Assembly (NCBI RefSeq): GCF_017916325.1 | Contig: NC_090164.1 | Location: 97,001-161,000, forward strand | Length of the DNA stretch: 64,000 nt | Reading direction: 5' to 3' | From: Leishmania martiniquensis | Lineage: Eukaryota; Euglenozoa; Kinetoplastea; Trypanosomatida; Trypanosomatidae | Shown here: piece by piece, positions 19,897-30,222 of the stretch | How positions within the stretch are numbered: the stretch's first letter is position 1 | Layout of the letters: each line of letters begins with the position of its first letter | Position numbers and translations under genes: made by a program | Notes under the pieces: model-generated | The model's input: the letters and a program-made list of their open reading frames with translations, nothing else | Told to the model about the DNA's origin: nothing | The model's database searches: none

Positions 19897-22800
19897 GACG
19901 CTCAGCGCAGATCACTTGCCTGCACACGTTCGCTTCGGCGAGGGCACGCGTGCGTGCGCTTCAATCCGCTATCGATATCGCGTATGCCACCCTCGCAGGC
20001 TGTCGAAAAGCCGATGCCTTCAGGGATGAGGCTGCGCGACTCTATGAAACAGAGCGTAAACGCGTGCGTGTGCAGGTGTCGGCACGTGATGAAGCATCGA
20101 ATTGCGAAGAAACTGTGAAAGAGAGGTGAACACGGTGAAACGAGCGGTGCGTACACGCGAATGTGTGGCAAAGAAAGAGGGACAGAGGGCGCGGGTGCGG
20201 CGGAGAAAGGGTCAGTGATAGCCAAAGATTCGAAAGGTGAAAGAAAAACAGCCCAAGATACAGTTCACGACAGCGGCCCCGAGGGGGCAGAGGAGAGGAA
20301 AAGTCAGCGCAGGTTAACTCGGAGGCGGGGGTGTCACACGTCGAAGGAGGGCAGCGCAGCCTCTGCTTCCCTGGCTCTCCCCGCCCGACTCCTCCATTGC
20401 GTCTGCCGACAACACCAACCCCCCCGCTTTGTCAGCACGCTAAGAGCAGCAGAGGTGAGAACGGAGCCACAGCAAGGGCGCTGTGTGCGGGTGCACAGCC
20501 GCCGCTGTACGATGGCTGTCAAGTGTCAAAGGCTGCTAATCCCAACCAAAGCCGCAGCAGCAACATACAGGTAGCGAGCGGCGTGACGAAACCTCATAGA
20601 TGAGGGGGCAGTGCCGTCACCCTCCTCCGTACGTTTCCGTGTGAACTTCCTCACTGTGGCTACGCAATGATGGCAAAATGTCTCAGAACCAAGAGCACGA
20701 CGGTATCATCTAAAAAAGAAAAACGAGCAAGCACACATTCGGGCACCAATGACACGAGAGGATACGAGAGAGACAGAGAGACAGAGATGCACAACGGCGC
20801 ACCAGGAGAAGCGTGCACGCACACGGACAGATATATACAATACGCGCACATGAAAGCGGGAGGAGGAATGGGTAGAACAGCCCAAGGGGAACAGAGACAC
20901 GTATAGGAAAAAGAAAACACAATTTCAAACATCGGTATCGTCGGCAACCGAAGCCAAGCCATCAACGACACAGGGCAGCACACACTCACGCATAGAACAT
21001 GAGACGCTGTGGGAAGCACCGGCAACATCAAGACAGATAAAGAGCAACAGCAGCAGCGCAAGAAGCGTGCCAGGATTCTGCTGTACCCGCCCCTAGTCGT
21101 AAGCTTCTTTAGAATTAGGAAAGAGAGCAGCCTTCTATGGCAGCAGTCCACAGGCGCACACGCAACACGACCATCGAATTCGCCTCTGCATCTTCATGCA
21201 CACAGAGAGTCAGATGATAAGTTAGAGGGAGGTGTAAAAAAAAAAGGTAAACGCGACACGTCAGCAGATCGACAAGGAGAACAGAGAGAAGAGGCGCGAC
21301 ATAGCAAAAAAAAAAGATGGCTCCGAATGACGACGAAAAAGAGGTGTTGCAGATGCACGTACGCACACGTGGCAAAGCACGTCTGCACTCACAACACCTA
21401 AAGAGAGAGAGGGGATCTCTCACCATCGCGTCTTTCCCTTTTCGCGTGTCCTTTCGCTTTTAAGTGAGGACCCTCGCCCCCTCTCTGCCTGTCTGTCTGT
21501 CTACATCAATGGCACACGTAATAACCGTCACAAATAGACAGACACACACACACATGTATATATGTATATTGTACGTGTGCGTGTCCATACGAGTATATAT
21601 GTTTATACATATCGATACATCACACTGTACATATGTGTCACACACACACATGTATATATGTATATATGTACATATATATATGTATATATATATATATATG
21701 TATATGTATGTGTATATAAGTTTGTGTATATGCGCGCGCATCTGTGAATATATATATATATATCGCTAGAGAGAGAGACATACACGTACGCACATATATA
21801 TATATACATATATAGAAGCGTGCGTGAACGGAGGATTACAGGGAAGCGTCTGCGTGTGTGTGTGTGCGTGCGTGTGTATGTGTATGTGTATGAGAGAGAG
21901 CGGCAAAAAAGGTTCGTTGAGCATTTTCTGCTGCGGCTGCTGTTGCGTCAGGCAAACAGAACGAGACGCACACACACACACACGCAAAAAAAAGCGCACA
22001 AAGCGGTAATGGACTCATGAGAACGGAGGAGAAGGGAGAGCAAGCAGATGGTGAGGAGATGAGAGAAGAAAGGGTATTAGCAGGAGAGCCGCGAAGCACT
22101 CGAATACGTCGGGGTTCGGATGAAGAGGGGGGGCAAGAGAGAAGAATAGTGGTCACCAATGGAATCACGGAAAGGGGAAAAAAGTCAAACGCACCGGCAT
22201 GCCACACTCCGCCGCACCCATGTATAGAGAAAGAGAGAGGGAGGAGGATAAAGGGATAGGGGCAGGCTCGCCGCTGAAACGAACGATTTCAAATAGGGTA
22301 GAGAGTACGAAAACGCAGACACGCATACAGAGATATACATTGCAGAGGCGCAGCCCTTGCACGGCAACGAATGGAAGAGGAGCACCCTTGAGGGCACATG
22401 TAAGGGGCACCTCTGGCGGAGAAATGAGGAAGAGAAGGGAGGGGGGAGGCAGCAGATGCAGAACAGAAGGTGAGCAAGTGACGTGAGGCGAGGCGAGCAC
22501 AAAACCAACAAAGAGAGGGAAAAGAGGAGAACACTTTTCTTTCCGCGTTTGGAAGGGAGTACAGGCACGCGCAGCCGCGCCAGCTGACACGGTAGTGTCA
22601 CCCGCACAGGCACACAGACACCTCACAGCCACGACTGAATGCAGCACGCAGGGGGGGTCGTGGAAATGCGCACTGCGTCAGAGGAGGGTAGGGGAAGGGA
22701 AAGGGGTTGAAGTCGAGCGTGGTTTTGCCTACCTGCTCATGAGGACATTCCTCTCTCTCTCGCACACCCTCTACTGGTTCGCACATACAACAAAACGAAA

Positions 22801-23848
22801 GGAAGACGGTGTGCACATGAAGCGACTGGCAGGGAAAGGGGAGGACGAAACAGGTGTGATCGAGTGTGCTGCCTGCGCAGTGGTGACGTGCCTCCATCGC
22901 GAGAACAGACTCTACGAAAAAGGACAAAAGGAAAGAGCGCGGGCAGTGACCTCTGTGCTTCCCACTCGAGCCTGCATCGCATCCACACAGGCACGTGCAC
23001 GCACACATGCTCACCGAGAGAGGTGTCCGCGGGGTTAGGGAGGAGACACAAAATGGTGAGATAGGGGGGAGGAGGGGGGCAACGGATGCAAACATAAGCA
23101 GGCCTTCCACAACGAAAACGGAAAGAGGGAAAAGCAAAGCGAAGCAGAAAGGGGGTGGCGGAGACGCGGACGTCGGAGGTGCTCGTGTCTGTGCGTCTGT
23201 GTGTGTGTGTGATGAAAGAGCGGAAAGAGAGTAAGAGGAGGGGTGGGGGAGGGAGCACTATGCGCTGCCAAGAGAAACGGCAGTGAGCGGGGGCGCCAGC
23301 ACGAAAAAGTTCCATACGCGAAAGAAAAAAGATGGAGGGAGCTGTACCCTCAACGAGTGGCGTCTTTGTGTGTACATGTGCGCGTCCGTCAACCTCTCCT
23401 GCGCGTGCCCTCCCGTGTGCATGTGCGCGGGAAAGAAAAAGGGAGGCAGCAGTGGGAAGCCGATGCATGAAAAGCGAAGGAGGAGAGTGGACGATTTGCC
23501 TGCGCGTTCATCAGTGTATATCGAAGCAGTCATCATCGCGGCACACGATTCAATGGGCAAAATATGGGAAGCAGCACGGCCACAAGGCGGGACCGAAAGA
23601 CCTGCAGACACGCTCGCTTGCCAAGAGCGACAAGAGCGGTAGGCGCCCTCAGCACGCATACGCGCAATAGGCGGAAGCGCACGCCAACTTGCCCACCATC
23701 GTGCACGCATCGCTCCATCTTCGCACGGGCGACGGCGTTCGAACGCCAAGGCAGATGCAGAGCCTGGGCTAGCAGAATCAGAGAGTCGTCAGCGTCAGCA
23801 GAGGTGCTAAGGGCACACGTTGCTCCTCCACACAGATGGGAGCCGTGC
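19897..23848. other. Long 4-kb spacer, microsatellite-rich
   Basis: This is the spacer between the kinase and C2H2 genes. No ORF on either strand has convincing protein character. It is dominated by purine runs and by an AT-rich TA/TG/CA block at 21540-21905. The upstream part would be the kinase 3' UTR. Confidence 0.55.
21540..21905. repeat. Compound TA/TG/CA microsatellite block
   Basis: About 365 bases of interleaved (ca)n, (ta)n and (gt)n, including runs near 21676-21702 and 21748-21763. It is the most AT-rich block in the window, so it could be a DNA-unwinding or polymorphic site. Confidence 0.85.
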
Positions 23849-26800
23849 TCAGCGCTGACGCCAGAGTCGCGACTTTCTCCCTTGCGCTGGGGGCACCACA
23901 GACGTCGACTGGTGGAAGGATTGGCGTGGGGATGACGAGCGGCCTCGGCTGGAGCCGTTACGCCTCAAATCCTCTGACGTCGGCGACGGCCTTGGCACCC
24001 GCCGCTGCGCCAGCGGCCCCGCCTCGCCCGCTTCCGGCAACTGCTCCACGCCAGCGAAGCAGCTGCCAGAGGCGCCAGGCGCGATCGCCGGGTCCTCATC
24101 AGTGAACGCGGGCACAAATTTCACGCGCTCACGTTTGTTTTTCTGTTTCCCGTGTTGAGCAATGAGTTCCTGAGCAGAAACGAGGGGCCTCGCGCCACCC
24201 GCAGGCCCGGACGAGTGCCCACGGGGCGGCTGCGGCGGTCCCTCGTGAGCGCTGTCACCGCTGTCTGCCACGTCGCTCAAGGAGGATTCCCAGTAGGAGA
24301 AATAGTTGAAGGCAGCGAAAGTGCCGCCCTCTTCCTCACACGGCTCCTCCTCGCTGCGTCGGCATTGAGCATGTGGTATCCCCACCACAGCACCCTCACC
24401 TATTTCCCTCGCCTCCGCCACAGAGCGTGGCCGCACTAACGAGGACGTCGCCGGTGGTGAGGTTGGAGGCGCTGGTGCGGCAACGACCGCGACAGCAGTG
24501 GCGGCGCCAGCTCCACGGGGACTGCGCAGTTCCTCCTTCGCGCTCTTGCCTTGCTGATTCTTTTCATTCACCTCCGCGCTGAGGACAGGAGTGCTGCTGC
24601 CGGCCCGCGTAAGGGGGCATTGCAGCGGGGAGGTGAAGCCAGCGCAACATGTCAGCTGCATCCCGGGCGCCCTCACGCAGTCTGGCGGTGACTCCTTCTG
24701 CAGGCACGATGCCGCGAAGAGGGACTGATTGATTTGAACCTCCAACGTGCTACTGCTTTCGCTGACAAAGCCCTGACTGTACACAAGCGTGTGCTCTCGC
24801 AGTCGGCCTCGCTGCTCCGTAGCCGTGAAGGAGGCGGTGTGGACACTTGACGTGCCGGAGAGCGAGCGCTGCCCCTCGGGCGATGAGGGCTGCGAGGAGT
24901 ACTGGCACTGGAGGGGGGACGGCGACACCGTTGACACCTCCGGCCACATCTCCGGGGCCACGTCGACCAAAAACGTTGGCTTGGAACGGCGGCCAAAGCC
25001 GGCAGAGGTTCCCGGTGGGCTCAGCGAAACCGTTGAGGTGCCAGAGCTGGCGAATGTGGCAAAGGCACGACCATTGCTTGCCATGCGCTGCACCTGATGG
25101 CGGTCTAGCGTGGTTTCTCGTGCCACGCCACCTGTCAGGAAGGACGGCGATGCCGACTCCTTCGCGATGCATCGGCGATTCGTAGCAGCACTTGCAGCGG
25201 CCGAAACTTCTCGGGACATCGCAGACGGCACAGTTGCCCGCGTCATCCGCGACATCAACGGCGAGGCGTCTCTGCCGGACATTGGACGCGACATGTGGTT
25301 GCTGCGGTTAGACCGCCATGGGGCAGGTGACGAGGGCAAGTCACTATGAAGGCCGCTCGGCGAACGTCGACCGCGGGGCATCTCGATGGCATCGGAAGAG
25401 GGCATGAAGGACTTCGCATCCAGAGTCGAAGATGAGCGAAATAGCGGGTGTCGCAGCACCGCCAAAAGAGGCATCCGCTGCTGCGGCTCTCGCACCAGCA
25501 ACTTCGTGCAAAGCTCCACACACTCATGGTACGCCACTTCCGTCATCCCGCCCGGCTGCGGCACCTCCTTCCAAGAGGGAAACGACAGCGTCGAGTGCAG
25601 AATGTGATCAAACGTCCCGCTGACCGTTGCCGCAGCAAACGGCAGGCGGCCGAAGACGACTGCGTAGAGCACCACTCCAAACGACCACGCGTCAGAATCG
25701 TAGCTGCAGGTGCTGTTCATGATAAGCTCTGGCGCAGCAAAAGCGGGTGTGCCGATGGCTGACCGGTTCTCTTTGAGTCGCCCCTCCACATCGACGCCAA
25801 CGGCGAGAAACATGGACGAGTCCGGAAGGAAAGACGTCTCTGCCATCATCTGCGATGCATTGGCGTTGTGCAATCCAGGGCTAGAGCCCCAAGGCGAGCG
25901 ATCTATCATGCTCAACGTCGCCCAGCTGTCGTTGGCGCCGCGAGACGACCTCCAGCGGTTGTGCGGCACCAGGACACTCGCGTTCAGCCCTTCTCCCCCT
26001 GCGCAGCCGGAGGACATGCGCGACGCCGGTAGCTGCGGCAGCCTTTTGGGAATGAGCACGCTCTCGCCAAAGTCTGTGAGAAGGATGCTGTCGGCTTCGG
26101 TGATCAGAATGTTATCAGGTTTCACGTCGTTGTGCACAATGCGCTGACGGTGTAGATATATAAGGGCCTCTGCGAGCTGGTGCAGCAGACGCACACATCG
26201 CGAGAACGGTCGCACGACATCGCAAGGTGCCCAGCCAAGGACGGTGTCGAACCCGTGCATCACGGTGAGCGGGCCGTTTTCAGCGTACGTCATGACAAGA
26301 TGCACCGAGTCCTCCTCCTCGTCGTCGATCACCTCCTTCAACTGGACCACGTGTGGGTGGTTGCACACACGCCGCATAACACGAATCTCCCGCTCCACCG
26401 GCAGCAACTCATTCGAAGGCGCTGACTTGACGGACTTGTTGGCGCTGCCGCCACCGACGCCCTCAGCCACGATCGTCGATCTCCTCATCGTCGAGTGCAG
26501 CCTGGAGTCACCAACATGGGTAGGCGAGACGTAGCCGTCGAGGGATTTGCACGAGGCTGTCCGCGGTGGTTGCGTTTTGGCTGTGTTCGGGGCATCGCCG
26601 CCACCGCTGCCAGGCGCCATAGCCGACAAGGACGCAGTCACGCTCTCCACAAAAGGGATCGCGGTGTCACTTGGCTGGCTCAAGGTGGCCACCTGGATGA
26701 GAGACTCGAGGGCAGCCTCGTTCAGGCTCACGTTCATGCTATCTCGCGGCCCCTCTCGCCGCCGCGCTGGGAGTGCCGAGGTAGTGGTCGCCGAGAAAGG

Positions 26801-28507
26801 CCGCACAAGAGCGGGAGGGGCGTTCGAGGCGGTGCCGCAAGCTGCATGCGCCGCGGCGCTCTCGATGGGTGCATCCCCTAGTGGAGAGCCGTTCATCTGC
26901 AGCGGCTCGCTATCTGACGCGCTCATAGACGCCAGCGGAAAGCGGCGACCGAGACTCTTGCGGCTGTGCCGTGGTACCGTCTTGATGGCGAACTTCTTGC
27001 AGGTCTGCCTGTCCACTGCCAGGTACACACGCCCTGTGGCCCCAACGCCGACCAGCCGTGTCACGTAGTAGTTGTTCAGCACCTCGATACACGCCACACT
27101 GCTGCTGCAGCTGCTCACACTGGTGCGACGGACCCGCTCGAAGGCGTCCTTTGAACGCGTTGCGGCAGCGGATGTCAACGGCCTCCAGCCAAGAGGAGGC
27201 AGCTGCGAATTCCGCGGCAGCGTCATGGACGAAAGCGGCGCGCCTTTGGTCTCGCTCGCACCATCGCGGATCCTCAGCGCGGTGCTGTGTTGGGCACCTG
27301 ATGCGGACGACGCAGACGTTGTTGTGGAGGAAGAGACGCGGTAGGAATCCTCCGACATCGGCGATGAAGTAGTGACTTCGTCGTAGGGCAGCACCTTCAC
27401 CATTGAGAAGCGCTTACGCTCAGCAGCAGTCCCCTGCACGTGCATCAGGGCGTACATGTCCCTTAGCACCTCGAAGAGCTCACGGCAGCGTATCAGCAGC
27501 CCATCCAGCGCTACGGCGCGGTCGACCTCACTGCTGCCGGAGTAGAGAATTATGTGCCGGGTCTCCTCGAGGTACTGCCGAAAGGCGGCCGTCACGCCTG
27601 GAGGCAATTCCGTGTCGGGCGTCTGGTTGCGACAGCGAGGGGTACCGTTCAGCTGCGGTGTCTCGGCAGGCGGTGTTGTCGGCCGGTGCTCTACCTCGTC
27701 CTCTGTGCCTTTTCTGTTCCTCTCTGGACTATCTGCATTCGTGCTGGGCCTCCGGGCCTCCTCTGAGACAATGCTCATCGTGCTGGCGTCGCTCGCCTCG
27801 CAGGTCACTGAGGCATCACTCGACTTGGCCAAACAGTGCACTGCTTGGCGTAGCTTTTCTGCTTCGGCGGTGGCAGGGCCGGGCGCCACCGCGCTCTGCG
27901 GATTTGCTGGCTGCTGCTGCTGCTGCTGCTTCTGCTGCTGCGACGGCGGTGGTGTCAGCAGTGGCTCAGGGGAGTGGCAGCGATAACGGACTGCGTCGCT
28001 CTCACCTCCGTGAGATCTTCTCGCGAAAAGCGCGGCGTGACCCTCTGTGGAGAAGCCTGGCAGCCGCATTGCAAAGTCGTGAAAGCCGCTCAGCCTTGCA
28101 GCGAGGGCTGCCCGCTCAGCCGGCGCCGCCATGCTCGCTGTTCCAACAGAAAAGGGTAAGGCCGCCGTGGCAGCTGCCTCGTTAGCTGGTGAGCCGGCCG
28201 AGGACGACGGCGTTGAAGCCGGAGCACCGCCGTTTTCAAGGGTGCGCCGCTGCCGCGGCCGGTGGCCTGCGTTCGGCGACATACTCCAGGGAGCCGAGGA
28301 GGATGTGGAGAGTGCCTCGCGGCGGTTCAAGCCCAGCATGTTGAGCGACGTAGAGGAGGTGGGGCGAGCGGCCTGCCAGGCCAACGGCGAGAGAACGCCG
28401 GAGTTTCGGAGCACTGCACCGTTGACCGTCATGATCGAGTTCACATCGGCGCTAGACTGCATGCCGCCGAACCGACTGTACGCGGAGGAGCGCTGCGAAT
28501 CGCCCAT
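23849..28507 (-). CDS. Large protein kinase, CAMK/CaMKK-like, with two inserts
   Basis: The protein is 1552 residues from the ATG at 28507, which directly follows a pyrimidine tract and AG. The first 470 residues are Ser/Pro/Ala-rich and include a polyglutamine run encoded by CTG repeats (27908-27941). The kinase domain spans about 476-1024. The glycine loop is GVGATGRV and the beta-3 lysine is in FAIKTV. A roughly 190-residue insert then precedes the alpha-C helix (EREIRVMRRV, about 703). The catalytic loop is HNDVKPDN (about 789), the metal-binding motif is DFGES (about 811), and a roughly 100-residue insert separates it from GTPAFAAPELI (about 911). The canonical HRD arginine is Asn, so activation by loop phosphorylation may differ. 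The DFG, APE and helix-F segment DAWSFGVVLYAVVFGRLPF fit the CaMKK/LKB1 branch. The last 525 residues are Ser-rich. All catalytic residues are present. Confidence 0.9.
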   Translation of the reverse strand: MGDSQRSSAYSRFGGMQSSADVNSIMTVNGAVLRNSGVLSPLAWQAARPTSSTSLNMLGLNRREALSTSSSAPWSMSPNAGHRPRQRRTLENGGAPASTPSSSAGSPANEAAATAALPFSVGTASMAAPAERAALAARLSGFHDFAMRLPGFSTEGHAALFARRSHGGESDAVRYRCHSPEPLLTPPPSQQQKQQQQQQPANPQSAVAPGPATAEAEKLRQAVHCLAKSSDASVTCEASDASTMSIVSEEARRPSTNADSPERNRKGTEDEVEHRPTTPPAETPQLNGTPRCRNQTPDTELPPGVTAAFRQYLEETRHIILYSGSSEVDRAVALDGLLIRCRELFEVLRDMYALMHVQGTAAERKRFSMVKVLPYDEVTTSSPMSEDSYRVSSSTTTSASSASGAQHSTALRIRDGASETKGAPLSSMTLPRNSQLPPLGWRPLTSAAATRSKDAFERVRRTSVSSCSSSVACIEVLNNYYVTRLVGVGATGRVYLAVDRQTCKKFAIKTVPRHSRKSLGRRFPLASMSASDSEPLQMNGSPLGDAPIESAAAHAACGTASNAPPALVRPFSATTTSALPARRREGPRDSMNVSLNEAALESLIQVATLSQPSDTAIPFVESVTASLSAMAPGSGGGDAPNTAKTQPPRTASCKSLDGYVSPTHVGDSRLHSTMRRSTIVAEGVGGGSANKSVKSAPSNELLPVEREIRVMRRVCNHPHVVQLKEVIDDEEEDSVHLVMTYAENGPLTVMHGFDTVLGWAPCDVVRPFSRCVRLLHQLAEALIYLHRQRIVHNDVKPDNILITEADSILLTDFGESVLIPKRLPQLPASRMSSGCAGGEGLNASVLVPHNRWRSSRGANDSWATLSMIDRSPWGSSPGLHNANASQMMAETSFLPDSSMFLAVGVDVEGRLKENRSAIGTPAFAAPELIMNSTCSYDSDAWSFGVVLYAVVFGRLPFAAATVSGTFDHILHSTLSFPSWKEVPQPGGMTEVAYHECVELCTKLLVREPQQRMPLLAVLRHPLFRSSSTLDAKSFMPSSDAIEMPRGRRSPSGLHSDLPSSPAPWRSNRSNHMSRPMSGRDASPLMSRMTRATVPSAMSREVSAAASAATNRRCIAKESASPSFLTGGVARETTLDRHQVQRMASNGRAFATFASSGTSTVSLSPPGTSAGFGRRSKPTFLVDVAPEMWPEVSTVSPSPLQCQYSSQPSSPEGQRSLSGTSSVHTASFTATEQRGRLREHTLVYSQGFVSESSSTLEVQINQSLFAASCLQKESPPDCVRAPGMQLTCCAGFTSPLQCPLTRAGSSTPVLSAEVNEKNQQGKSAKEELRSPRGAGAATAVAVVAAPAPPTSPPATSSLVRPRSVAEAREIGEGAVVGIPHAQCRRSEEEPCEEEGGTFAAFNYFSYWESSLSDVADSGDSAHEGPPQPPRGHSSGPAGGARPLVSAQELIAQHGKQKNKRERVKFVPAFTDEDPAIAPGASGSCFAGVEQLPEAGEAGPLAQRRVPRPSPTSEDLRRNGSSRGRSSSPRQSFHQSTSVVPPAQGRKSRLWRQR
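27908..27941 (-). repeat. Polyglutamine-coding CAG repeat in the kinase gene
   Basis: A run of CTG on the plus strand with one interruption encodes QQQKQQQQQQ in the N-terminal region of the kinase. Triplet runs of this kind are usually length-polymorphic. Confidence 0.85.
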
Positions 28508-28508
28508 G

Positions 28509-28546
28509 CTTCGTGGATGGGGGGAGGAGGGAGGAAGAGGGGAGAC
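28509..28546 (-). promoter_or_regulatory. Predicted trans-splice acceptor touching the kinase start
   Basis: The minus strand shows a long C/T run (28517-28546), then the first AG at 28510-28509, one base before the ATG at 28507. If used, the mRNA would have one nucleotide between the spliced leader and the start codon. Confidence 0.4.
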
Positions 28547-30222
28547 GCAGTCGGGAGGCCGGCAGGAGGCCGAGCACACGCCCCAAGGCGAAAGGAAAGC
28601 AATCGTAACAAAAAAGAAAGGGGGTGGGCGCTGTGTAAGCACGAGACACACTTACGCGAGACGGAGGGGAATTCATGGAGAGATTGGCGTGGGCGTGTGC
28701 ACCGTGTTCCGTGGTCAAATACGTGAGAGAGGGCGGTGGTCGAAAGGAAGGCCTAAACGGAAGGAGAGATGGAGAGCAAGCCGGATGTTTGAGCTCTGTG
28801 GGTATCTGATGATCCGCCTCCCTGCGCGCTCCAGGGTCACGGAAAAGTTGCGGTGGTGTATGGAGGCAGGGAGGAGGGAGGGGGCAGCGAGAGAGATGGA
28901 GAAAGAGAGAGCTATACACGCGCGTCACCTTGACGAGTGTCTGCGAACTCGCGGGCGTTGTCGCGTTGATCGGTGATGCACAGCACACCCGCCTCACCTC
29001 TCGGCAGAGGAGGCTCGTTACAGCACACACACACACACGCGAAGCCAAAGGAGAAAAGAAATGAATGAGACGTCACGCCCTCTCGGACGTGGTGGCGGTG
29101 GTGAGGGGGCGGAATAGAGAGAAAGGATGGAGGAAAAGCTGAGGTGGCGCACTCAAAGAGAGGCGCGGCGACCGCCTCTGCGGTTAGACAGAGGGGAAGG
29201 GGGGGGACAGAAAAGGCGGCGGCGTCGATGCGTCGAAGCCGCCGTCCAGCCGCGTCCCTTCTGTTCCGTGTCTCTGCGCTAGCAGAGGCTGTGGTGGCGC
29301 AGCGGGCGGTGATGCTGTGCGGGAAGCCTACTCTTTACACGCAGCGGCTGCGCGCAGGCCCAGTTCCGGCTTGGCTCTCTGTCCAATTGGCTGCCGTGCC
29401 GCGATCCTGGAAAAGGCTCTCTGGGCCCGCAAAACGTGCACGTCGAGGGACACACGCGCAAGCAATGCTGCCCTCCGCCACTTGCACACAACAGGGCGAA
29501 GGGTTAAGTGCCGACCTCAAAAGCTGGGCGGACACGCAAAGAGGTAAAGCGAAAGGAAACAAACGAGGCGAGAGAACAGGGAGAGAGGGGTAAAGCACTC
29601 TGAAGCGCTTGAGACCGCCGTCTGCAGGGCAGGGAGGAGAGGGGAATGTCAGCGCGTTGCTGTGCACGGTGGCCCTCACTGCTTGGCGCTGATTTCGCCT
29701 AGTCGCATTGCCACGCTGCTCTTCCGAGCGCTTCCACTCTCCACGGCGGCCCGACGAGGGACGGGGGAGGACGGTAAGGCGCATCGGCACATCGTCCACA
29801 TGGCCCCGTCCTCGACCCCAGGCAATGATGAAGAAGGAGAAAGGCACACTAACGCCTTTCACGAGTGTGCCGCAATTCTGACCGTTTGCCCGGGTGCGTG
29901 GTGCAGTTCTCGTTTGGCCACGAGGCACGCGCGCCCGCGTATCTAATCGTCTGTTCGCCTGCGTCTGCTCGCACTCACGCCCGTGTGCGCAGCTCACTAG
30001 AGCCGCATACGGGCGTGGCACGGCACTCTACGAGCGGGAAAGAGAGAACAAGCAAGTGAAAGCGTCAGGGCCACCCATTGCGAGAGCGGCAGCTTGGCAC
30101 CTCTAGAAGGCATGAAACAAAGAAGGCAGAGAAAAAAGGGTCAATCACCCACGGCGGTGCTGCGCATCAAAGCGCCACACACGCCCGTCGCTCGTACATG
30201 GACATCCGCTGAGAAGCGCGCG
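28547..30222. other. Non-coding spacer
   Basis: This is the spacer between the RPGRIP1L-like gene and the kinase. Open frames on the plus strand around 28131-28976 and 29144-29593 have Arg/Gly-rich composition without protein character. Confidence 0.5.

Noticed and set aside
19309..20118. 269-codon plus-strand ORF
   Set aside because: It overlaps the C2H2 gene in antisense and shows no protein features of its own.
23034..23044. Telomere-like ggggttaggg
   Set aside because: A single unit inside a spacer; no tandem array, so not an internal telomere.
27403..28185. 260-codon plus-strand ORF
   Set aside because: It is antisense to the N-terminal part of the kinase and Arg/Ser-rich; a shadow in GC-rich DNA.
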